Source of the DNA: Solimicrobium sp040544425
GTDB lineage: Bacteria; Pseudomonadota; Gammaproteobacteria; Burkholderiales; Burkholderiaceae_D
DNA length: 40,192 nucleotides
Assembly: GCA_040544425.1 (NCBI GenBank)
Contig: JBEONO010000026.1
Coordinates: 1-40,192 of the forward strand
Direction: 5' to 3'
Both the position numbers and the translations under genes were made by a program. Shown piece by piece: positions 24,908-31,809 of the stretch. The notes under the pieces were generated by a model. The model saw nothing but the letters and a program-made list of their open reading frames with translations. It was not told the DNA's origin and ran no database searches. Each line of letters begins with the position of its first letter. Positions within the stretch are counted from its first letter, which is position 1.

Positions 24908-26730
24908 TCGTTCTCCTGGTAATTGGGTTTGGCCCACCATGTCGCATCGTAGGCACTGGCAATTTTGATGATGCTGTAAAGCGTAGAGTCTTTCACTTTC
25001 GTATTTCCATAACTGCCTTGATGGTCATAGCCGGTTTGTTCAAACTTCACTTGCGCCTGCACTTTCCTGGCGCTGCGCTCAGTCGGCACGGTGCCATCGC
25101 CGGCCTCGCAGGGCACCTGCATGACCAAGGAAAGTGCCTGACCATCAGCGCCTTTGACAAGTAATTTGCCATTTCCGTAGTCGGCAAGCAGTTGCCAATG
25201 CTGCGGATTGCCGGCCTTGACTGGGTCGCCTGTCACAATTCGCCAAACTATTTCGCCCCATGCAGGGTCGTCTGACCCTACGCCGTAACTGGCAAAAGTG
25301 GATTTGGCAAAAGTATTTGCAATAGATTCAGAAAATTTTTTAGCATTGATGATTCGTTTTTGTGTTGCATTCAGGCCTATTTCGTTTGGCCCTTTTCCAC
25401 CTTTTTTAGGATCTAGATGCACCTGATCCGCCGGATCAATCCAATCCGGATTAATCAAGCGCCACCACACGTCGCTCCGGGTATAAATCTCCTGCGCGAC
25501 GTCTTCGCCCGGCCAGCTAAACAGCACATTCCCGGCGAGATCTTTCACTTTGAGCCAGTGGGTACCGTACTGTTTAAAGGGCAGCAGTTCCAGTCCACCC
25601 TGGGCATTGGCCAACACGGCGGTACATTTGGGCCCATCGTTGCCCAGCACTTTTTCCGTGACCCAGGAGACCGGGCCGCGGCCTTCGCCACCGAAGCCTG
25701 CGCGCAATCGCTTGTAGGCTGCGGCAGCGCCCACCGTCGGCATGACGTTGTGACAGATGCCCAGAATTTTGTCGGCGATATTGCCGTAGTCGGGATGCAG
25801 CAAGGCGCGTCCCAGTATCCCGCCCATGCTGTGCGTGACCAGAATCACACCCGGACAGTCGCGCCCGTTGCCCCGGTAGGTGGCGATCAAATCCTTGATC
25901 CGTTGCGCCATTTCCCTGGCGCATTCGCCATTGCTTTTCAACCAGTTGTAGCCCATCGCGTGCACCGGATACCAGCAGTCACCCACTCTGATGATCTCCG
26001 CTTCATCGACCGGCGCTGCGTTGTCATTTCCCATTTTGTGCGGATCGCGATTCATGACCTGACCGGCGTGGTGCCAGGAATACCATTGATTGGCATCGAC
26101 CCAATTCTGTTTTGGGAAGCGCTTGCCCTCATGGGCTTCCAGAATGTAGTTGAGCTGGCCCTCCAGTGTTTTGAGAATCTCGCCATAGGAACTGAACATG
26201 ACTTCACTCCAGCCCCGCGCCCGGGCTTTCTGGGCAGCTGAAAAATGTATGTGTCCCCCGCCGGGATCGCTGCGTAACAGACCAATATCTTCCAGCGTAT
26301 CGGGCACATTGTGATGTCGTTGGTCCGAGGTTTCGGTCAGGTCGCCGGTGGCGTCATATTCGCCATTGGTCTGCGTCATTTCGTAAGTGTCAACTTCGGT
26401 CGCATCGGGATCGAGCCGGAGTTGGCGTTCCTTCGCGGGCGCATCGAGCTTGTCAAAGATGCTGATGGCATCCGGTCGCCAGGCAATGTTATTGCCTTTT
26501 TCCAGCAAGACCTGGCGGCTGCGTTTCATGCGCAGATTGCTGCCCATAATCCCGGGCAAAAATACAATCGGGATTAACTTCACCGGCGGCACGCGCATAT
26601 ACACTTTGCTGCGATCTGCAACCGGTGTCATCTGCACCGCTACCTGGGCATGGCCACCGACGCCCCAACTTAAATCGACGAGTTCATCGCCGGGGTTGAA
26701 GATGATGGGTTGAGATTTGAAATCAGTCAT
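24904..26730 (-). CDS. Alpha/beta-hydrolase lipase, likely T6SS phospholipase effector
   Basis: A 608-residue protein. It has the LCAT/PGAP1-like opening IPIVFLPGIMGSNLRM and the nucleophile elbow THSMGG with Ser301. Asp545 in GDGTVP and His570 in YDHQGSYG complete a plausible catalytic triad. No signal peptide, PAAR or VgrG domain is visible, so delivery would be as cargo of a T6SS spike. The pairing with a Tli4-like gene points to a Tle-type phospholipase that attacks rival membranes; the exact Tle class is not assigned. The start is uncertain: ATG at 26730 (MTDFKSQP) is preferred, and an in-frame ATG at 26823 would add 31 residues without a signal sequence. No T6SS structural genes are in the window. 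Confidence 0.75.
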   Translation of the reverse strand: MTDFKSQPIIFNPGDELVDLSWGVGGHAQVAVQMTPVADRSKVYMRVPPVKLIPIVFLPGIMGSNLRMKRSRQVLLEKGNNIAWRPDAISIFDKLDAPAKERQLRLDPDATEVDTYEMTQTNGEYDATGDLTETSDQRHHNVPDTLEDIGLLRSDPGGGHIHFSAAQKARARGWSEVMFSSYGEILKTLEGQLNYILEAHEGKRFPKQNWVDANQWYSWHHAGQVMNRDPHKMGNDNAAPVDEAEIIRVGDCWYPVHAMGYNWLKSNGECAREMAQRIKDLIATYRGNGRDCPGVILVTHSMGGILGRALLHPDYGNIADKILGICHNVMPTVGAAAAYKRLRAGFGGEGRGPVSWVTEKVLGNDGPKCTAVLANAQGGLELLPFKQYGTHWLKVKDLAGNVLFSWPGEDVAQEIYTRSDVWWRLINPDWIDPADQVHLDPKKGGKGPNEIGLNATQKRIINAKKFSESIANTFAKSTFASYGVGSDDPAWGEIVWRIVTGDPVKAGNPQHWQLLADYGNGKLLVKGADGQALSLVMQVPCEAGDGTVPTERSARKVQAQVKFEQTGYDHQGSYGNTKVKDSTLYSIIKIASAYDATWWAKPNYQENE

Positions 26731-26866
26731 GATTGACGCAAGCCTTTCCAGTTGGCGTGAGATGATGAAAACGAAGCGCCAATTGTCCAGACGGACTGCA
26801 GAGAGGCCAAGCGGGATTTTCATCAGTTGACATGACTGGTCGAAATTGAAATCCAGCGCTCAAAAA

Positions 26867-26880
26867 TTGATGCATCACAA
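26867..26880. promoter_or_regulatory. Weak FNR/Anr-like site upstream of the fabI homologue
   Basis: TTGAT-GCAT-CACAA, 79 nt before the proposed start. It shares the perfect left half-site and the CACAA right half with the site at 7488. Weak evidence only. Confidence 0.22.
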
Positions 26881-26959
26881 AGGATCGAACGATCTTCAAG
26901 CCTATGATGGGCTCGTCACTTTGCACAATGTTCGCAGCAGATATTTTTTTGGAGCCATC

Positions 26960-27721
26960 ATGTCTTTAGCGGGAAAAAAAGGATTGATAGTCGGCATCGC
27001 CAACGACCAGAGCATCGCTTACGGCTGCGCCCAGGCTTTCCGGGCCGCCGGTGCCGACCTGGCGATTACCTATGTGAACGAGAAAGCCGAGCCGTATGTG
27101 CGTCCGCTCGGCGAGAGTCTGGGCAGCGAACTGATCCTGCAATGCGATGTGCGCGCAGCCGGTCAGCTGGAAGCGGTGTACAGCGAGATTGAAAAGCACT
27201 GGGGCAAACTGGATTTCGTCTTGCATTCCATCGCCTTTGCCCCGAAAGAAGATCTGCATGCACGGGTGATTGATTGTTCACAGGCCGGTTTCTGTACCGC
27301 GATGGATGTCTCATGCCACTCCTTCATCCGCATGGCGCGCCTCTCTGAACCCCTGATGGTTAACGGCGGCTGTCTGTTGACCGTCACTTTTTACGGCTCG
27401 GAAAAAGTGGTTGACGATTACAACTTGATGGGGCCGGTCAAGGCGGCACTGGAAAGTTCGGTGCGCTATCTGGCCGCTGAGTTGGGCAGCAAAAGAATTC
27501 GCGTGCATGCCCTGTCACCCGGACCACTGAAAACCCGCGCCGCATCCGGCATCGAACGCTTTGATGAACTGCTCAACCGCATGCATGATCGCACGCCTGA
27601 ACAACATCAGGTCACCATCACCGACATCGGCAACTTCGCGACCTTTCTGGTTGGCGACGGGGCGGTGGCACTCACTGGCAATGTCGAATATATCGACGGC
27701 GGTTACCACATCACTTCGTAG
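26960..27721 (+). CDS. fabI: Enoyl-[acyl-carrier-protein] reductase, FabI-like
   Basis: A 253-residue SDR enzyme matching FabI throughout: GIANDQSIAYGCAQAF at the cofactor site, LDFVLHSIAFAPK, and the Y-x6-K pair as Y154 and K161 in DDYNLMGPVKAALE. These are followed by LSPGPLKTRAASGI. It would reduce trans-2-enoyl-ACP in fatty-acid elongation. The residue aligned with the second active-site tyrosine (Tyr146 in E. coli) is Phe here (F144 in VTFYGSEK). The C-terminus is shorter than E. coli FabI. The start is set at 26960 behind GGAG; the longer open frame is unsupported. It probably is an auxiliary FabI beside a housekeeping copy elsewhere. Confidence 0.88.
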   Translation: MSLAGKKGLIVGIANDQSIAYGCAQAFRAAGADLAITYVNEKAEPYVRPLGESLGSELILQCDVRAAGQLEAVYSEIEKHWGKLDFVLHSIAFAPKEDLHARVIDCSQAGFCTAMDVSCHSFIRMARLSEPLMVNGGCLLTVTFYGSEKVVDDYNLMGPVKAALESSVRYLAAELGSKRIRVHALSPGPLKTRAASGIERFDELLNRMHDRTPEQHQVTITDIGNFATFLVGDGAVALTGNVEYIDGGYHITS

Positions 27722-27754
27722 GCTTTCATCAAATCTACTATCAATATTGGATTA

Positions 27755-27906
27755 GTTGGGGTTGCCGTTATTGTTGGGGTTGCCGTTGCCGTTGTTGTTG
27801 GGGTTGCCGTTGCCGTTGTTGTTGGGGTTGCCGTTGTTGTTGGGGTTGCCGTTGCCGTTGCCGTTGCCGTTGTTGTTGGCGTTGCCGTTGGGGTTGGGGT
27901 TGCTTT
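27755..27906. repeat. GTTGNN hexanucleotide array (left side of the inverted element)
   Basis: A microsatellite-like run of GTTGCC, GTTGTT and GTTGGG steps, G-rich on the + strand. Frames through it encode only Pro/Thr/Ala or Asn/Gly repeats and are not credible genes. A mirror-image array (CAAC-rich) occurs at 28413-28509. Confidence 0.8.
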
Positions 27907-28417
27907 TGACTTCGGGGTCCCCATGTGCCGCCGCCGGCATTTTTGGACTAAAAATGGATCAGAAAGAAAAACTGTCTGAGCCGCCAGGCGAGTTTTTTTC
28001 TTTCCCATTTTTAGTCCAAAAATACCGGGGTTTCGGCGGAACTTGGGCCGCCTTTTTTGGGTTACCTTTTTTGGCGGAGCAAAAAAGGTGACTAGCTGCC
28101 GGGCTACCCCCGGCCCGTAATCTAAAAATATTTAAGTGGCAATTCAAAGAACCAAAGCAGATGCAGCTCGGTTTTGAATTTCCTTCTTAGTTAACCGGCG
28201 TTCAGTAGGTCGGGGGTGGCCCGACAGCCAGTTACCTTTTTTGCTCCGCAAAAAAAGGTAACCCAAAAAAGGCGGCCCCAGGTTCCGCCGAAACCCCGAC
28301 ATTTCGGGCCTGAAAATGGGAAGTGACCGAAACTCGCCTGCGGCTCAGACAACGGTCACTTCTAATCCATTTTCAGGCCCAAAATGTCGGCGGCGGCACA
28401 TGGGGACCCCGAAGTCA
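27905..28417. repeat. Composite inverted-repeat element with two hairpin arms
   Basis: Two arms of about 210 bp (27905 to about 28115, and about 28207 to 28417) are inverted copies around a roughly 90-bp centre. Conserved blocks are the outer end (ACTTCGGGGTCCCCATG), a GGGGTTTCGGCGGAAC block, and an inner hairpin made of ACCTTTTTT and AAAAAAGGT. Each arm holds a long hairpin: 27939-28023 on the left and 28301-28385 on the right. Outer stems (17 bp) and inner stems (10-12 bp) differ in sequence between arms yet stay paired. The loop, GTCTGAGCCGC(C)AGGCG in left orientation, is conserved. I know of no described function; similar sequence seems common between genes in Burkholderiales, from memory only. 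Confidence 0.8.
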
Positions 28418-28509
28418 ACAGCAACGTCAACAGCAACGTCAAAAGCAACTTCAAAAGCAACCCCAACCCCAAAAGCAACCCCAACCCCAAAAGCAACCCC
28501 AACCCCAAC
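28413..28509. repeat. CAAC-rich array (right side of the inverted element)
   Basis: Tandem units such as GTCAACAGCAAC, then AAAAGCAACCCCAACCCC repeated three times. It is the reverse-complement counterpart of the left array, but with different unit composition and length. Confidence 0.75.
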
Positions 28510-28654
28510 ACATACAAATTTCACCGGCGGCTATGCAAGTACAGTTAATCGCAAATTTTATAATCAAGGTTTTTTCGGAACGATTCTCGGCCCCGGCCAA
28601 TTTTCCGTTGGAGGTGGCATTCCAATGGAAAATCGCCCCTTTCAGAATTACCAT
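28510..28654 (+). other. Possible relic coding stretch before the VOC gene
   Basis: One frame reads a Gly/Phe/Asn-rich stretch (FTGGYASTVNRKFYNQGFF and onward) that looks more like protein than the array it follows, and ends at a stop inside the palindrome at 28676-28678. It has no start of its own and I recognise no family. It may be a gene remnant or chance. Confidence 0.2.
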
Positions 28655-28682
28655 CAGCTCAGTACGTCAGCGTACTGAGCTG
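28655..28682. promoter_or_regulatory. Perfect 12-bp inverted repeat upstream of the VOC gene
   Basis: CAGCTCAGTACG and CGTACTGAGCTG pair exactly around TCAG, ending 53 nt before the VOC start. There is no T-run. An operator for a dimeric repressor or a leader hairpin would fit. Confidence 0.5.
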
Positions 28683-28735
28683 AGCGCGTGGCCGCTGTAC
28701 CGTCAATATCCCATCTCATTTTTCCAGGAGCTATC

Positions 28736-29662
28736 ATGCAAGCGCATGCGCAACATCACCGTAAGAAAAATCACTTTGTCGGGCATAGCCTGCTTGCTCT
28801 GACACTGGCTCTGTGCGCAGTGTCACAGCCATTTGCAGCTGACGGCCCCCTGCCACCAATACTCCAGCCGACCAATCCCGAGACCCATATCGGCAAGGTC
28901 AACTTTATCGAACTGATCACCCCGGATCTGGCCAGTGCCACGCGTTTCTATGGCAGCCTGTTTGGCTGGACCTTCCGCAGCTCAGACCGGCCCGATTATG
29001 CCGAGGCCTACATGAACGGTTATCCGGTTGCCGGGATGATGCAAAAAACCATTATCGGTAACGAGCATCTCCAGCCGGCCTGGCTCACCTTTATTTCATC
29101 GGCCAATGTTGATGCGTCGAATCGCAGTGCCGTACAACATGGCGCAAAGGTGTTGATGGCGCCAAGGGACGCCCCCAATCGCGGTCGTCAGGCCGTGCTT
29201 ACGGATCCGCAAGGGGCGATGTTTGGCATGCTTAGCTCAACCAGTGGTGATCCGGCCGATTCGCTGGCTGAACCGGGAGAATGGATCTGGAGTTCGCTGA
29301 TCTCCAGCGATCCGGATACCAGTGCCGCGTTCTACCAGACTGTGTTCAACTATGAAGTGTTTGAAGTCCCCGCTGCGATCGGCAAAGAAACCTTGATGCT
29401 GGCCAGCGAAGACTATGCGCGCGCCAGTGCCAACAGCCTGCCGTCCACGGATAAAAATCGCCATTCGCATTGGCTCAACTATGTGCGTGTTACGGATGCG
29501 ACCGCGATGGTGGCAAAAGTTGTGGCGCTCGGTGGTCATGTGTTGGTTGAACCCCGGGTCGATCGTCACGGCGGAAAAGTGGCAATCGTGTCCGATCCCG
29601 CCGGTGCAGCTTTCGGATTATTGGAATGGACCGGTACTGAACTCAATGAGGTAGAGCAATGA
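28736..29662 (+). CDS. Exported VOC (glyoxalase/bleomycin-resistance fold) protein
   Basis: A 308-residue protein with a Sec signal peptide (basic HHRKKNHF, hydrophobic SLLALTLALCAV, cleavage near PFA-AD at about residue 35). Two VOC domains follow: about 50-165 (VNFIELITPDLASATRFYGSLFGWTF) and about 185-300 (WIWSSLISSDPDTSAAFYQTVFNYEVFE). Each ends in a DP-x-GA-x-FG(L/M) motif. Export of a VOC protein is uncommon; most act in the cytosol. Ligand or reaction is unknown. The start at 28736 has AGGAG 5 nt upstream. A short frame overlaps its stop. Confidence 0.88.
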   Translation: MQAHAQHHRKKNHFVGHSLLALTLALCAVSQPFAADGPLPPILQPTNPETHIGKVNFIELITPDLASATRFYGSLFGWTFRSSDRPDYAEAYMNGYPVAGMMQKTIIGNEHLQPAWLTFISSANVDASNRSAVQHGAKVLMAPRDAPNRGRQAVLTDPQGAMFGMLSSTSGDPADSLAEPGEWIWSSLISSDPDTSAAFYQTVFNYEVFEVPAAIGKETLMLASEDYARASANSLPSTDKNRHSHWLNYVRVTDATAMVAKVVALGGHVLVEPRVDRHGGKVAIVSDPAGAAFGLLEWTGTELNEVEQ

Positions 29663-29796
29663 ACCAGTCACGATTACGACTGAGCCTGTTGGCGATCAGG
29701 ACTGTCGTGACTGCGGCTGCAGCTGGTGAGGTGGTCCCCTTCAAATTCCCTGCGTCGTTTCCGCTAAACCAACCCGGGAACGACAGGGAAAAATAA
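29659..29796 (+). pseudogene. 45-codon frame, possible remnant of an exported protein
   Basis: It overlaps the VOC stop as ATGA and begins MNQSRLRLSLLAIRTVVTAA, which resembles the start of a signal peptide. It then passes into sequence resembling half of a REP palindrome (around CGGGAACGACAGGG) and stops. It may be the head of a gene whose body was lost. A functional short peptide cannot be excluded. Confidence 0.3.
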
Positions 29797-29835
29797 AGGG
29801 AGTATTTCTGCTGTCTCAGTTATGCTCAGTTATGC

Positions 29836-30249
29836 TCAGTTGTGTTTTGACGCCTCAACCGGATCCATATTCATCCGGTCCAGTTTCAGAAAATACTTTC
29901 TGGCGAAGGCCAGTAACTGTGCATCGGTCGGATGATCAGCGGTCAGCGCAGCAACGATTTTTTCAGCGACGGGACGGTGCATTTTCTGCGCGTATTTCAT
30001 GAACTCGTCTTTTTCACTGCCTGGCCCCATCAACAAAATTTCAATCGAGTCCTGCAAACCTTCGACGATCTCATTGAAATATTTTGTGCTTTCCGGTGAC
30101 CGGCCACTTCCGCTATGTCCAGCCTTGACATGCAAATGCGGATGCTTCGAATGTGCCTTGACTGTTTGTTCCGCCGAAGTGTCAACCGTGAAATGAATGA
30201 TGTGTGCTTCAGTATGGTCCAGCCAGACGACTGCGTGATGGGATGACAT
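29836..30249 (-). CDS. Small translational-machinery protein (eRF1 domain 3-like)
   Basis: A 137-residue protein of the proteobacterial family annotated as translational machinery protein, related to eRF1/pelota domain 3. Marks are HHAVVWLDHTEAHIIHF at the start, a His/Lys-rich loop (HSKHPHLHVKAGHSGSGR), ILLMGPGSEKDEFMKYA, and a final DHPTDAQLLAFARKYF. Such proteins are thought to interact with ribosomes in stasis; that is family-level inference. The start at 30249 has AGGA 7 nt upstream; the frame opens earlier without support. It is divergent from the MFS/nifJ operon, so the FNR box at 30388 lies 139 nt upstream of its start and could serve both. Confidence 0.8.
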   Translation of the reverse strand: MSSHHAVVWLDHTEAHIIHFTVDTSAEQTVKAHSKHPHLHVKAGHSGSGRSPESTKYFNEIVEGLQDSIEILLMGPGSEKDEFMKYAQKMHRPVAEKIVAALTADHPTDAQLLAFARKYFLKLDRMNMDPVEASKHN

Positions 30250-30387
30250 AATTTTTCCTAAATGGTTATGGTGGGATTGAATGCAAATCATAGTCAGAAA
30301 ATCCGATCAACTCTGTACGCAAACGTACATCGTTACTCCGGGATCAGGCCGCTGCCGCTATGAAACCATGGGCCGCAGTCGCAGTCC

Positions 30388-30401
30388 TTGATGTACATCA
30401 A
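30388..30401. promoter_or_regulatory. Perfect FNR/Anr box
   Basis: TTGATGTACATCAA matches the FNR consensus TTGAT-N4-ATCAA at all ten defined positions. It lies 102 nt before the MFS start codon and 139 nt from the divergent start at 30249. It predicts oxygen-limited activation of the transporter-GltD-NifJ operon. Confidence 0.8.
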
Positions 30402-30503
30402 ACAAAGCAAATGGCTATGTGCGCCAGCGCACCGTGTTGGAGAGACAGAGATTCCACACTCGTCACCAGGTTTGAATTTCCCTCACCACTCACGGAGCCC
30501 ACC

Positions 30504-31808
30504 ATGATCAGCCAATCCCCGGCCACTGCCCGACCGCAGTCCATTCCAGACGCGCAGGTCTCAGAATTTCATCCGGCCTTTCTGGTCGCGTGGATCCTGT
30601 GTCTGATCTTCTACTTCGGGCAATACGCCATGCGCTCGGCACCGGGCGTGATGATGCCGGAACTCACGCAGGCCTTCACCCTGACTGCGCTGGGTGTCAG
30701 TTCGCTGGTTGGTCTGTACTACTACACCTATTCGCTGTTTGCCCTGGTGGCCGGTGCGCTGCTGGATCGCTATGGTGCGAAGTACGTGATCCCCGCTGGG
30801 GTGGCGATGCTGGCGGCTGGTGCCGTGCTGTTCGGTGCCGGCTTGGTGAGCACGGCTGAAGGCGGTCGGCTGCTGCAGGGTGCGGGTGGCGCATTTGCCT
30901 TCACCGGCGCAGTGTATCTGGCCACCCATGGTTTTCCGGCGCGCTATCTGGCCACTGCAGTCGGCTTCACGCAATGCTTCGGCATGCTCGGTGGTTCGGC
31001 CGGACAATTGCTGGTTGCGCCGCTGATTCATGGCGGAACCAGTTGGCAGCAATTCTGGTTTTATTCGGGTCTGGCGACCCTGGTGGTGGCGGTCGTCATG
31101 ATGCTGATGACACCGCGCGGTGAGACCGCGAGCACCACACAAAAAACCCCGTTCTGGTCAATGTTCGCGCCCTACAAAACCGTGTTGACCAATCCCCAAT
31201 CTTATCTGTGCGGCTTTGCCGCCGGTCTGTTATTTCTGCCTACCACCATCGGCGACATGATCTGGGGTGTCGCCTTTTTGCGCGACGGCTGGCACCTCGG
31301 TTATGGCGAGGCGGTGTTGCGCACCTCGATGGTGCCGCTCGGTTGGGTAGTCGGCTGCCCGATGCTTGGCTATCTGGCAGATCATCTCGGTCGCCGCAAA
31401 CCGGTGCTGATCGGTGGCGCGGTAGTGATGCTGGCCGCGACCATGGCCATTCTGTATTTGCCGCCGAACAGCCTGCCACCCTATCTGGCCGGATTGCTGC
31501 TCGGCCTGGGATCGGGTGCGGCGATGATTCCTTACACCATGATCAAGGAAGTCAATCCGGACCGGGTTAAAGGCAGCGCTACCGGCGCCATCAATTTTCT
31601 GGTGTTCACGCTCAGTGCCCTGATGGCACCGGCTTACGGCTGGTTGCTCAGCAACCTGTCACACGGTGCCACCCTCACCCTGCCCGCCTTTCAACAGGCC
31701 GGTGTGGTTGGCGTGGCGGGTATCGTGATCGCAATTATTCTTTCCTGTTTTATCAAAGAGACCGGCCACGCAGTACAACAGACTACCCACATCAACATGG
31801 AGTATTGA
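30504..31808 (+). CDS. MFS transporter
   Basis: A 434-residue major facilitator with about 12 transmembrane helices. The loop 2-3 motif is present as GALLDRYGAKYVIPAG, and its second-half counterpart as GYLADHLGRRKPVLIGG. The N-terminal about 25 residues are polar. The start at 30504 has GGAG 6 nt upstream; an earlier in-frame ATG at 30360 would run through the FNR box region and is rejected. It lies 1 nt before the GltD-like gene. In this operon it may carry pyruvate, lactate or another organic acid used with pyruvate:ferredoxin oxidoreductase; the substrate is inferred from context only. Confidence 0.88.
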   Translation: MISQSPATARPQSIPDAQVSEFHPAFLVAWILCLIFYFGQYAMRSAPGVMMPELTQAFTLTALGVSSLVGLYYYTYSLFALVAGALLDRYGAKYVIPAGVAMLAAGAVLFGAGLVSTAEGGRLLQGAGGAFAFTGAVYLATHGFPARYLATAVGFTQCFGMLGGSAGQLLVAPLIHGGTSWQQFWFYSGLATLVVAVVMMLMTPRGETASTTQKTPFWSMFAPYKTVLTNPQSYLCGFAAGLLFLPTTIGDMIWGVAFLRDGWHLGYGEAVLRTSMVPLGWVVGCPMLGYLADHLGRRKPVLIGGAVVMLAATMAILYLPPNSLPPYLAGLLLGLGSGAAMIPYTMIKEVNPDRVKGSATGAINFLVFTLSALMAPAYGWLLSNLSHGATLTLPAFQQAGVVGVAGIVIAIILSCFIKETGHAVQQTTHINMEY

Positions 31809-31809
31809 G

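Noticed and set aside
27703..28008. Open frames through the GTTGNN array encoding Pro/Thr/Ala or Asn/Gly repeats
   Set aside because: Every frame of a 6-nt repeat is open; there is no ribosome site, and the sequence belongs to the inverted element.
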